Shown here: piece after piece, positions 20,723 to 30,737 of the stretch
How positions within the stretch are numbered: the stretch's first letter is position 1
Layout: every line of letters starts with the position of its first letter
DNA from: Porogramme epimiltina
Taxonomy: Eukaryota; Basidiomycota; Agaricomycetes; Polyporales; Polyporaceae
Assembly: GCA_900155495.1 (NCBI GenBank)
Contig: FTLJ01000476.1
Span: 1-64,000, forward strand
Reading direction: 5' to 3'
DNA: 64,000 bases
Notes under the pieces: generated by a model
What the model was told of the DNA's origin: nothing
The model's input: only the letters and a program-made list of their open reading frames with translations
Database searches by the model: none
Program-made: the position numbers and the translations under genes

Positions 20723-22703
20723 TCAATTCCGCAGCGGGGACGACGTCGGCGGCGTCGCCGTCGAGCCGCGCGGCCGGAGCATCGTGAACCCCTCGAACCC
20801 GTCGTCCTCGTCCGGGAGCGCCGCAGCCGAGGGCACGCGCTGGTTCGCCGCCACGACGCCGTCGATGTCGAAGCTCGGGCGCGTCGCCGAGGGCAGCGGC
20901 GACGACGGCAGCGGCGCGAGCGGCGGCTCGCGGAACGCGCGCGTGCGGAGCGCGCCGACGCTCGGCTGGTGCGCAAGCGCGACCCCGGGCGGGAACGCGA
21001 CCGACGCGCCGCCGGGGCTGCTGCTCGTGTTCGCGCTGTTGTTGCGCGAGTGCGTGCCGCCCGTGTACGCGGAGCCCGCGAACGACGCGCGCCGGCTCTC
21101 GCGGCCCGCCATGTACGCAGACGAGCGCAGCGTCGCGGGCGCGGTGAGCACAGGCTGCGGGAGGTCGGGGATGTCCGTGCCGCCGTAGATGGTCGCCATC
21201 TCGAGGATGCGGTCAATCTCGACGGTCGAGACTGACGCCGTCGATATTGATTGACGGCCACCACGTCGGAGGACCGACGTCGCGTTCGACGCGAGGGAAT
21301 TGTCCGGCGTCACTGCGAGGCGGCCGCCCCAGTACGGCGACGTGCCCGGAATTGGTTCGCTCGCGGGGTCGTATGCGGATGTACGGTCGTATGTTGACGC
21401 GCGGTCGCCGGCCACGTACGGTGCGGGTGTCCCATTGCGTGTGCGGGGCAGCGCCAATATTGAAGAACCTCCTGCGACATTTCCGAGGGCCGTCGCACCC
21501 AGTCTCGTACTGAGGCTTTCCCGGGCGGAAAGCGGGCCGAGAAGAGATCCCGTACCCTGCTCGCCAAACGGATCACGGGGGTCGGGAGACGTGGGCGTAA
21601 TGAGGGCGCTGCCCATCCGGATGTACGGTGGGTCGCGTACGTACTGCGCCTCTTGCGCCGACTGAGTGGGCGACGGGGGGCCGAGGGGCATGGGCAAGGA
21701 AATGGGCTGGCGCTTCTCCGGGTCGGTCGGCGACTGCACCTCGTCGAGCTTGTTGAACTTGCGCTCGCGGCGGATCTTGCGGCGGTGGCAGAAATACCAA
21801 AGGATCATGACGGTGGCGACGACGCCGACGACGCTGACGCATACGGCAATGACAATGATAGCGATTCTATTGGGAGAAGGCAGATACGCGTCGGTTGGGC
21901 GAAGGTTGGGAGAAAATGATGGAAGCTACTTACTGCGGAGTGACCTTCTCGTCGGAGGAGCTTGTCTCTAGCGTCGACATGTTGGCGAGCTGGTTAGAGT
22001 TGAGGCAGGACGTGTCGCTGCTGACATCGCCCTGGACCGGAATAAGACTAGTAGTCTGAGTGAACCCGGCATCGTCCTTGAAGAAGAGGACTGCGACCAC
22101 GTCGCGGGGAACGCTCATGAGGTAGGAGTCGACACCGCTAGCGTCGTTCGCCTCGGTCTCGTTGAGGGAGTATGATGTCGAGCGTGGGACGAAGGCGCGG
22201 ATGGCGGGAGAGCTGATATTCTTGGACGCGTCGAAGTCGACCGAGAAGGACTCACATTGGCTAAGCGAGCCATTGACGGTGTAGCGGGGCTCGAAGGTCG
22301 AGCTGGAGGGAAGACACGAAGTGTCGTTCGAGTCGGAGGGCTCGATGACGAGCACGTCCGAGACGGTGGCCCAGCTCTTGCCCTGAGCTGTGTCGAGGGA
22401 CGCGATGAACTGCGTGCCTTCCGGGAAGGGGAGGAAGGTGATCGCTGCGCCGGTCTCTGTGGTGGCATTCCAAGCGTCGACGGGGAGGGGGATGGAGAGG
22501 GCGGAACCATTGATGGCGAGAACTGTGAGGAAGAGGGGGCCGCCGGGAGCTTTTCCGCCCGCAAAGTCGACGGTAAAGTTTCCACACTGCTTGACGGTGG
22601 AGAAGGTGATGGAGGCGAATGTTGCGGCGACTTGTGTGGGAGCGAGTGCGGTGAGGAGGATTGCGAAGCGAAGGCCGGCCAATGCGGCAGAAAGAGAGAA
22701 CAT
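20723..22703 (-). CDS. single-pass membrane protein with signal peptide and long cytosolic tail (Mid2/WSC-like layout)
   Basis: The ATG at 22703 opens a signal peptide (MFSLSAALAGLRFAILLTAL). Two similar ectodomain repeats follow: ITFSTVKQCGNFTVDFAGG...FLPFPEGTQFIAS and YTVNGSLSQCESFSVDFDAS...SVPRDVVAVLFF, each with one conserved Cys near its start and a later Cys. Many N-glycosylation sites are present. A single intron (CCGCA|gtaagt...caatag|AAT) precedes the membrane helix IAIIVIAVCVSVVGVVATVM. A basic stop-transfer (HRRKIRRERKFNK) and a disordered Ser/Pro/Thr-rich tail of about 330 residues follow, ending RPRGSTATPPTSSPLRN. The layout resembles fungal wall-stress sensors, but no WSC domain is seen. 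Function is inferred only from topology. Confidence 0.75.
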
Positions 22704-23744
22704 GGGGAGCACGCTCAACGGCGGGGGGCTGGTGGACAGCCGCGAAAGGAATGGACGCGGTCCAGATGGTCCTGCCTGGGTGGGTGCACAGCGAAGCCGA
22801 TGCCTGTGGGTGAAAGCCGGAGAGGGTCAGACGGACATCCAGAGGCCCAGGGCTGCTGCGACTGGCGTATGTACAGCAGAAAGAGGCGGGGAGGGGAAAG
22901 GGGGAGAAGGCGAAAGGGAGAAGGGGAAGGAAGGGGAAGAGGAGGAAGAGGAAGAGAAGGGCGGCGAGGCGGGGGAGGCCGGACGGCGGGAGGGAGAGGG
23001 AGGGAAAGCGTGCCGAGAGGGCCGCAGGGACGCTGATATGATCTCCCGCGCTCGCGATGTGGCCACTGTTGGGCTCTGACGCCCCCAGCGTGATCCACGG
23101 CGGGCCAGGCCAGTGCCCGCCCAGCGACCCCAGCGACCCACGTTCTCCGTTCCGCGCGCCGTCGCGACTCGCGACTCGCCAGCCCGTTGCCCATCGCGAG
23201 GGTCCCTGCGCGAGCGCCCCCGCGTTCCATTCGAAGTGCGATTTCGTCCTGAACCGTTCCCGCCGGCACGCCTGCCAGCGCCTCCACGCCTTCTTTGGGC
23301 CCTCGTCGCTGCCCGTCTCCATGCCACTCCACCGGTCATCCCCGTGGATCCCCCGCGCTGGGTCCCCTTCATTATGTCTCCGGCGCCCCTCTCCCCTCCG
23401 GTCCTCCCCCGCTGTCTCAGATAAGCCTTTTATGCCTAGTCTTCTCTCATCACAACATATCAACCTTAAAACCCCTGCCCCTCATCAATTCTAATCCCCC
23501 AGACAAACAGATCCCTTCCCCAGGCTCCAGAAATCCTTTTTCCACCTCCGACTCCCCGACTTTCCCTATCGCCCGTCATATGAGCCCCCAGGAACACCTT
23601 GGACGCGCACACAGCGCCCTCGGATCCACCGGCAGTCGTCCCCAGCGGCACTTATAGCATCCCCGGAATAATGTACAGTACCTTCAGCCATACGGTGCTC
23701 CCATGATACCATCTCCTCCCACCAACAGCGCGCGCACGGCGCCA
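22704..23744. promoter_or_regulatory. upstream region of membrane sensor gene with long purine tract
   Basis: No gene seen. About 22885-23010 is almost pure purine on the plus strand, hence a CT-rich strand in the direction of the minus-strand gene whose ATG is at 22703. CT-rich leaders are common in front of fungal start sites, so this may be a promoter or 5' UTR element. The right part is the 3' UTR of the BCKDH gene. Confidence 0.45.
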
Positions 23745-25892
23745 TCATGGGCCCTCCGTCCACTCCTTTCCCTCCCCCTTGTGCTTCTTCAGCTCCGCCT
23801 TCCACGGCTCCCACGTCTTCCCATACTTCTTCACCAGCCTCTGCAGCTCCTCCCGCTGCTCCCGCTGCACAGCACAGTCGTCATCAGCTCCCTGACCATC
23901 CGCCCCACACGAGTCCAATAGACACTCACAATATGCCACGGCTCCTCCCCGCCGTACACCTCCGTGAACATCTCCTTCACCTCAGGCTTCGGCAGCGCCT
24001 CCGCCTTCTTATACGCCGCGATCACCTCTTCCTTGAGGCGCTTCCCCAGCGCAGCTTCCTCCTCCTTCGTCCACCATCCCCGCGCCTCCAGGAAGAGCCG
24101 GAAGCGCACGATCGGGTTATCCAACCGCTTCCGGTCCTCCACCTCCTTCCGCGGCCTATACGCGAAGGAGTCGTCCGACGTCGAGTGGTGACCAACTCTA
24201 TACCACCAAACACTAACCCGTCAGAAGCGCTGATCTCCAACAGACGGGGGGCTGAACACCCCCAACACCTGACGCACCGGTACGTCATCGTCTCGACGAG
24301 CACCGCGCGGCCCTCCGCGATGCACCGCCGCCGCGCCTCCCTGACGGCCGCATAGACCGCCAGGACGTCGTTGCCGTCCACCCTAATGGTGTGCACGCCG
24401 TAACCCGGCCCGCGCGCCGCGATCCCGTCCCCATAGTACTGTTCCGACGACGGCGTCGAGATCGCGAACCCGTTGTTCCGCGCGATGAACAGCGTCGGCG
24501 CCGGTATCGTCGACGCTACAGCAGCGTCCCAGTACGGCGGGCAGCGCAGACAATGAGCGTGCGGCGGAGCCATAGTCGCAGGACGATCGGACGTACCTAG
24601 TAGCATTCCGGCGTGGAAGTCGCCCTCCGAGGCGGCGCCCTCGCCGAAGTATACCACCGCGCAGTTTTTCCCGCGCCGCGCCGGGTCGCGCTTGAGGGCA
24701 TAACCCACGCCCGCGGCCTGCGGTATCTGCGTGCCCAGCGGGGACGAGATGGTGTGGTAGTGGTGCTCCTTGGAGCCGTAGTGCTGCGAAATACATTATT
24801 GATTGCCCGCATGAGCACTAGTGCCCTTGCCCGTAGCCGGCCATCATAAGAGCGCACTCACGACAGGCATCTGCTTGCCCTTGCCGCACACGTCGAGGTG
24901 CGTGCCGAAGCACTGGTTCATGATGTTGTCGAGGCCAAAGCCTCGGAAAAGCAGGACGCCAGACTCGCGGTACTGCGCTGCTCGTCCATTCGTCCGCCGG
25001 TCACCATTCAGCCGTAATGACGAGAGCCCCGACCTGGCAGTCGGAACGCTAGAATGAACGCTTACCGAGGACTCTGTACGTGAGGAACGAAGACGCGTCC
25101 GCTAAGCTCTCGGGGAAGAAGCCTCCGCAGAGAGAGAACGCAACCACTCACTCGTCGTCATGCGCGAGCGCGGCCGCCGAGCCAATAATGGCCGCCTCCT
25201 CGCCGTACTAGAGCGCGCGGCGCAGGGAGCGAGCGGAGTGTGAGAACCAGCCCGTCGGGGATCTCGGACGCTCGCCGCGCACTAAGCAGCACTCACGGCA
25301 GTCATCTAGAGGCCCCGCGCGCAACGGCATCAGCGAAAATACCCCGCCGCGTCCCTTCCAGCGTGCTCACATAAAACACAATCCTCCCCTGGCGCTGGAG
25401 ATTGTAGAGCACGTCGTCGAGGATCGGCAGCCGCACCATGTTCTCGTATCTGCGTCCGCCCGTTGGCCGTCGGTCAGCGCGGGGACCGCAGCAGCGGCGC
25501 GCCGACGGCGCAAGCACTCACATCTTCCTCGCGAGCTCCCTGTCGATCTGTACCATACCATTCTCAGCTCATCCCCAGCCCCACTGACACCCCCGCCGCC
25601 TCCCCCCGGCGCACGCAAGGAAGAGCACACGACGCACCTCGGGCACCTCCGCGCCCTCGAGCGGCTGCCCCGCCCCGTCCAGGACGCGGAACGTGGGGAT
25701 CTGCCTGCCCCCCGCGGTCGCGGCGTTGAAGAAGTGCAGGCGGGACGTAATCGGGCTCTGCGACGCCGGCAGGTGCCCGTGCGCGTGCTCTGGCAGCTTC
25801 GGCGTCGCCCCCGCGACGCCCCTCCGCCCGCGGGGGGCTCTGGGGGGCGTTCTGGGGGGGAGCGGGAGGCGGGCGCGCACCGGACGGATCAT
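23745..25892 (-). CDS. BCKDHA: 2-oxoisovalerate dehydrogenase (branched-chain keto-acid dehydrogenase) E1 alpha subunit
   Basis: The thiamine-diphosphate-binding half of the mitochondrial complex that decarboxylates the keto acids of Val, Leu and Ile. The ATG at 25892 opens a basic presequence, then [40 protein letters not shown] and [40 protein letters not shown] follows, then the TDP/Mg loop [15 protein letters not shown]...RNNGFAIST, then [20 protein letters not shown]. The phosphorylation loop [13 protein letters not shown] is present, with the Ser that BCKD kinase modifies in animals. The C-terminus ends [18 protein letters not shown] and a TGA at 23745. At least seven exons, all core motifs intact. 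The family assignment is secure. Confidence 0.93.
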
Positions 25893-26577
25893 GGTGGTGG
25901 ACGAGAGAGCAGACGGGCGGTGAGGCGCTCGCGTTCGGTGTGGGGTTGGTGTAGATCCGGGCGGCCCGCGGACCCGACGCTTACTGGCGCTTCTGGGTCT
26001 TGCACACGTCACCTCGTGTTGAACTCCGCACGTCATGACGGCCATATCCATTCATGAGGCTAACGACTTTGCGAATGCCAGGAGACTTGCCACTCATAGC
26101 TGAGGCCTCAGGATCTGCTACAGATCAACTCCTCTACGTCCGCCGATGGGACACCCAAGTCCTGCGCTCCCCAAGTGGCTGCTCATCATGGAGCAAATGG
26201 TCATTTTGCGCTTTTGCTGATGTCGACACTCAGACATATCCCGTTGTTGTTGTTGTCAACGCGCGGTGCCCCCGCTGTTGAGCCGGTCTACCAGAGGCCC
26301 TGGACGGTCGGCGGGGACGCGACCCATCAGATGGGTCGTGGGCCCCGGTTTTCTCGTGACTGTTGGAAAAGGTGTGTATTATACTGTACATCGCGTTTGG
26401 GACACCGCTAACAGGTCCAAAAGGTCCTATGCGATCGGCTGACCGCGTCTGGCCGGGACGAGAGCGTCCTCAGTGCAACGCTCACACTGCCTACAGATCA
26501 CCGCCCTATCCAGCTCCGGCGCAAGGCACGCAAGTCCAAACGGCCCAGCGACGGCCAACCTGGGCTCGTCTCTGAAG
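25893..26577. other. intergenic between divergent BCKDHA and RlpA-like genes
   Basis: No coding exon can be supported. Contains a short GTT-type triplet run (gttgttgttgttgtcaac, about 26243-26260) and CG-rich sequence next to BCKDHA. It should hold both promoters. Confidence 0.45.
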
Positions 26578-26585
26578 TATAAAAG
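26578..26585 (+). promoter_or_regulatory. TATA box of the RlpA-like gene
   Basis: TATAAAAG lies 108 bases before the ATG at 26693, a normal distance for a fungal core promoter with a short 5' UTR. This suggests a regulated or strongly expressed gene. Confidence 0.6.
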
Positions 26586-26692
26586 AGGTGCGTACGAGAG
26601 CTCACGTCCTCCAGTTTGAAACTCACCTTCGCTTCCATCGCAGTTCTCTTACGGCCCGGTGCCTCTTCAACCTTCGTACTCTCATTTTCATT

Positions 26693-27221
26693 ATGCGCTT
26701 CTCCACCGTCCTCCTTGTCGCCCTTTCCGCCGTGACCGCCGGCTACGCCGCCCCCACACGCCGTGCCGCTCTCAGCAAATCCGGTGGTGATGGTACATCT
26801 CCCCAACTTCCCATCCGAAGCCGTCCTCTGACCCGTATCCGCCATCAGCCACCTTCTACAACCCCGCCGGCGGCTTCACCTCCTGTGGTCAGACGCACAG
26901 CGACTCGGACATGATTGTCGCCGTCGATATCGCCACCATCACACACTTCCCCGGTGCGGGCCCGAACCCCAACAAGTACGTGCCTGGCCCCCGGTGCACC
27001 CCATAGATGTCCCGCTCACGCCTTGTTTCCCCTCCAGGAACCCGATGTGTGGCCGCACCATGAAGGTCACCGCCCCCAACGGCAAGTCCGTGACCGTCAA
27101 GGTCGCCGACACCTGCCCCGGCTGTGCGCCGGGCAGCGTCGACCTCACGCCCGTTGCGTTCAAGAAGCTCGCGTCCCTGGACGTCGGCCGCATCCACGGC
27201 ATCAAGTGGACCCTCCAGTGA
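26693..27221 (+). CDS. small secreted RlpA-like / expansin-related double-psi beta-barrel protein
   Basis: The ATG at 26693 opens a signal peptide (MRFSTVLLVALSAVTAGYAA) and a short basic pro-region (PTRRAAL). The first intron (GATG|gtacat...catcag|CC) joins to ATFYNPAGGFTSCGQTHSDS. The barrel continues with DMIVAVDIATITHFP, then NPMCGRTMKVTAPNGKSVTV after intron 2 (gtacgt...ctccag), and DTCPGCAPGSVDLTPVAFKK. Paired Cys (CGQ, MCG, CPGC) fit the disulfides of this family. About 135 residues, so the barrel stands alone without the expansin cellulose-binding domain. Such proteins are secreted by fungi, often in fruiting or plant contact; the substrate is unknown. Confidence 0.88.
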
Positions 27222-28150
27222 TGGGAGAACCATAATGATTATGACCGCTCACGACTCGCATGTACGCTGTAACGCACTGATGAACTACGGTGGAGACGAA
27301 ACATGTGTCTGTGGGCGTGCCGTGCGATTCAACCTCCGGACGCAGCTCGTCTGAGGTGAACGGCATTTGAGGGATACCAGTGAAATCAAGGGATAAACAT
27401 TGTGCTCATCGTCATTCGAGCATCCTTCTTAGTCCTGTGTGGAATCAGTCCACAAAGCGGGTTGTGTGGCAGTGTTGAGCAACAAGTCAAACACTAAGAC
27501 AGAGTATACCTAGTATCGTCCGGGTGACTACTCTGAGTGCCATATAGGACGTCGACAGCCCCTTCACCCTAGCTATGCCTCCCCCTTGTGGCCTCTTGTG
27601 AAGCCGGTCGGCGACCACTCCCTTTTTGAGGAGTTGAAGGACAGAGGACTCCTGAAGCCGTGCGTCCTTCTGTCGCAATAGAGTGCGGTAGGCCTAGGAG
27701 TGCACTGGCGCAGCCGGGCGAAATGACAAGTTTCACTCACAAGCACACCAAGATACTTCTAACAAGCAGAAAACACAATATTAGCAGCATGAAGGGTATG
27801 TATCCACAACGGAAACCATGTAGTATCAGTACTCCATACTCCAAACCATAGTCCCGTCCGCTCGTACAGCCGCTACCGGGGAACCTCCAGCACATCCAGT
27901 CCGGACGAGTAGCAAAGCAGGAACAGCAATGAGCGTAAGCGCAGGTAATGTAGCGTCATGAGTGGTCGTAACGAGTAGTCTGTAGAACGCAGCGTGTGGG
28001 GAAGCGCGGCGGAGGCCCCCACGGAGCAGCCCGCCCGCACCCCCGCCCGCGCCGTCGTCCTTCGACGTCCGAGCAGCATAAATACCCCTAATAACTATCC
28101 GTGGTCGTCCGAGTCTCTCCTCGTCGTCCGGAAGCACCAAACCTACACAC
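27222..28150. other. 929-base intergenic region between convergent genes
   Basis: The RlpA-like gene (plus) and the second sensor-like gene (minus) end here, so this should be mainly 3' UTR. ORFs on both strands lack domains or splice support. Confidence 0.45.
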
Positions 28151-30275
28151 TCACATAGCCTCCCCGATCCCATGCCCCGAGCTCGTCGCATCCGTGACGT
28201 CCACCCCACCCTCATCCAAGCTCGGCCGCACCTCCCGGGACATCTTCTTCGGCGAGCGCTCCAGCCAGTTCCGCGGCTGCGGCTGCGGCTGGCCCTGCGC
28301 GTTCGTCTGCACCGGGGACGTCAGCTGCCCGAGCGCCTGCTGCGCCGCGAACGTCGACGGCGGGCTCCCGGGTGAGAGCGTCGACGGCGACACAGGCGAC
28401 ATGGGCGACATGGGCCCCATGTTCGTTATGAACAGCGGCCCGATCCCCGGCGGCGGCATCGGCGACCCCGGGACAGTGCTGAACCGGTTCGAGTGCCGCC
28501 GCGCCTCCTGGTCAAAGTACGCCGGTCCTGGGGCGGCGGCCGACGCGGACACGGATACGGTGGGGGGCGCCTGCGCGGTGCGCGGCAGGAGCGGAGTCTC
28601 GCTCGTCTCCCGTGAGTGCGTGGCGGTGCCCGGGCGCGACGCCGAGAGCATCGACAGCGACGCGAACGGATCCTCGCCGACGAGCGAGGACGTGCTCCCC
28701 GCGTCACCGCCACGTGGGCGGAGCGCTCCCGGTCCCGGTGGCGGGAGCCCGTGGGCGGCGGCGGCGGCGGCCCCCGCGCCCGCGGCCCTGCTCGGGCCCA
28801 TGACGTCATCCACGATGGTGCTGAGGTCGACTGTGCTGGACGCGTTCGTGATGGGGTCGACGAGCATGCTGCTTTCGCCCGGGGGCGGCCATACGGCCTC
28901 GCGGAAGATGGAGCCCGTCTCGGAGCGCATGCCGAGAAGGTGGGGCGCTGACGCACCTGGCGGCAAGCCGGCTCGGTTGGGCGTGGGTGTGCGCTGTGGA
29001 TCCATGGGGATGCCGGAGAGGGACGGTGACGACGTGTGGAAGGACCGGGCCATGGGGGAGGGGCCGGGAGGCGGGGTGTTCATGCCGTTGACTGAAAGCG
29101 CATGCGAAGTTGTGACGGAGGCGGGGTAGTCCCGGTAGCGAGTCGACGGGCCCATGTCGTAGTCATCGATGTCCTCTCCATCGAGTAGACGGGTACGTGG
29201 CTTCGGCTGCAGACGTTTGAAGAACGAGATCTTTTTATGCTGGTGTCTCCGGTAAAAGAGGAAGAGCGCAGTGATTAGCACAATGAATGCCACTCCTCCG
29301 ACTGAGCCCGCGATGATGTTGCGTTTCATATCGGACGTAGACCCTGAGCCAACGTCACCGTTTGAAAGGGTAGTTGGAATTTGGGAGACAATCTTGAGAC
29401 ATTCCGTATTAGAGACGCGCAGAACACCATATGAAAACCCGTACCGTTGTAGACGTGCCATCGACTACCGTGACTATGGTGGACGTAAGCGTAGTCTCGA
29501 AGGACCCAGACGTGGTACCGCTTTCAGCAGCAGCCGAGACGAAGGGCGTCGGCGTAGATGCAGCCGAGGTCGAAGTGGTGGTTGTTGTGGGAGGGGTAGT
29601 AGGTGGTGAGGTCGGCGGAGAAGTCGGTGGGGACGTTGGTGGATCGGTGGTAGTGGGAGGGGATGTGGGCGGAGATGTAGGAGGGGATGTAGGTGGGTCA
29701 GTAGTGGGCGGGGATGTTGGTGGAGATGTGGGCGGGTCAGTCGTTGGAGGAGATGTCGGTGGGGAGGTGGGAGGAGATGTGGGAGGATCGGTAGTAGGCG
29801 GGGAAGTTGGAGGGGAAGTCCTGTAATGCCGCCTTGAAGCGAAGACTGGGAGAACAGAACAAATGGTACGTACGGTGGCGTTGTGCCTCCCGTGCCCTGA
29901 CTATCCTGGGACGTGGGAGGACTGGTAGGACTAGTGGGTGTGCCACTCCCTGAGTCTGCGGTAGAACCTGCGTCGCCGGTCGAGCCAGTGTCATCTGTTG
30001 TATCGGACGGGTCTTGCCTCCCGGTCGGATTAGATGGAGGGGCAGTCGTTGGCGTTGCTGCTGAGGTATCGGGCTTGGGACGATATTAGAGAAACAGGAG
30101 AGCGGAAGGAGCGCGCAAGGAATACCTGAGCAGAGGCGGCAACGCTCTGGGTCTGCCCTGCATTGGCGGAATCCGAGACAAACGTGGCGGGGGGACTGAT
30201 GGAAGCGGTCTGGCGAGGCACGACCCTTTGCGCGTTGCCGATCGAGCACCCTGGGGTACCGCAAAGAATGGGCAT
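28151..30275 (-). CDS. second single-pass membrane protein with Ser/Thr/Pro-rich stalk (Mid2-like layout)
   Basis: Spliced order from the ATG at 30275: a short Cys-containing N-terminus (MPILCGTPGCSIGNAQRVVP), then a Ser/Thr-rich region. An intron (gtattcc...cccaag) and a second (ACCGTACGTACC region to ttacag) lead to a long TSPPTSPPTTDPP repeat stalk. TLTSTIVTVVDGTSTT follows, then an intron to IVSQIPTTLSNGDVGSG and a membrane helix NIIAGSVGGVAFIVLITALF. A basic stop-transfer (YRRHQHKKISFFKR) begins a cytosolic tail of about 400 residues ending SGHGIGEAM. This resembles Mid2-type wall sensors. No clear signal peptide is visible from 30275. An upstream in-frame ATG at 30425 adds 50 residues but no obvious signal, so the true first exon may be missing. 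Confidence 0.65.
29580..29822 (-). repeat. coding minisatellite (TSPP/TTDPP stalk)
   Basis: A run of 12-15 base variants that on the minus strand encode TSPPTSPPTTDPP-type modules in the ectodomain stalk. Copy number is likely to vary between strains, as it does in other Pro/Thr-rich wall-protein stalks. The Gly/Val-rich reading on the plus strand is an antisense shadow. Confidence 0.8.
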
Positions 30276-30439
30276 GGTCGGAGGAATTAGGGAAGGGAAG
30301 GCGACATTAGCTGGGGACGTTAGCGGAGCGAGGTAACGCGCGGAAGGAGCGCTGGAGTGGCGACCCCGCCTCGACTCGTCTTTCCCTTGTCCGAGCCGCT
30401 CTTCGCTCCCGGCGCTAGTATCCATCGCAGATCACGTGC

Positions 30440-30737
30440 ATGGCGGTGCCGACAGACGCCACCCCGGCCATGCCGTTCGCCCGCCTCCACGCCGCCGGCA
30501 GCGGTAAGTCCTTCCCCCAGCGTCGTCTCTTTAACCCCAACCTCGCCCCTTTATCACCAACTACTAACAGAACGATAACCCTATGTGGCTACAGCGCGGG
30601 CCAGCTTAAACTCCCTCCCTACTCAACCTCATGGGCACACTCCAAGGAAACTCCTACGCGGTCGCAACACTCAGCGCCACATCACGGCCAATGGACCGGC
30701 CTGTGAGACCGATGACATTCTGCTGAGAGCGTCATGA
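30440..30737 (+). CDS. probable small spliced gene, unknown 68-residue protein
   Basis: The ATG at 30440 opens MAVPTDATPAMPFARLHAAG. Exon 1 ends at 30503 with a strong gtaagt donor. The intron has a near-ideal branch site (ctactaacag) and an acceptor at gctacag (30594). Exon 2 continues in frame (SLNSLPTQPHGHTPRKLLRG...TANGPACETDDILLRAS) to a TGA at 30735-30737. The good intron signals argue for a real gene; the protein matches nothing I recognise. It runs divergently from the Mid2-like gene, with only about 165 bases between the ATGs. It could also be the surviving 5' end of a longer gene degraded by the sequence that follows. Confidence 0.45.

Noticed and set aside
20599..21264. Long Arg/Ala-rich frames on both strands
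   Set aside because: They overlap the C-terminal exon of the membrane sensor gene in other frames and reflect GC-rich composition.
29431..29826. Plus-strand Gly/Val-rich frame of 131 codons
   Set aside because: It is the antisense shadow of the TSPP/TTDPP stalk repeat of the minus-strand Mid2-like gene; splicing and the membrane helix support the minus strand.
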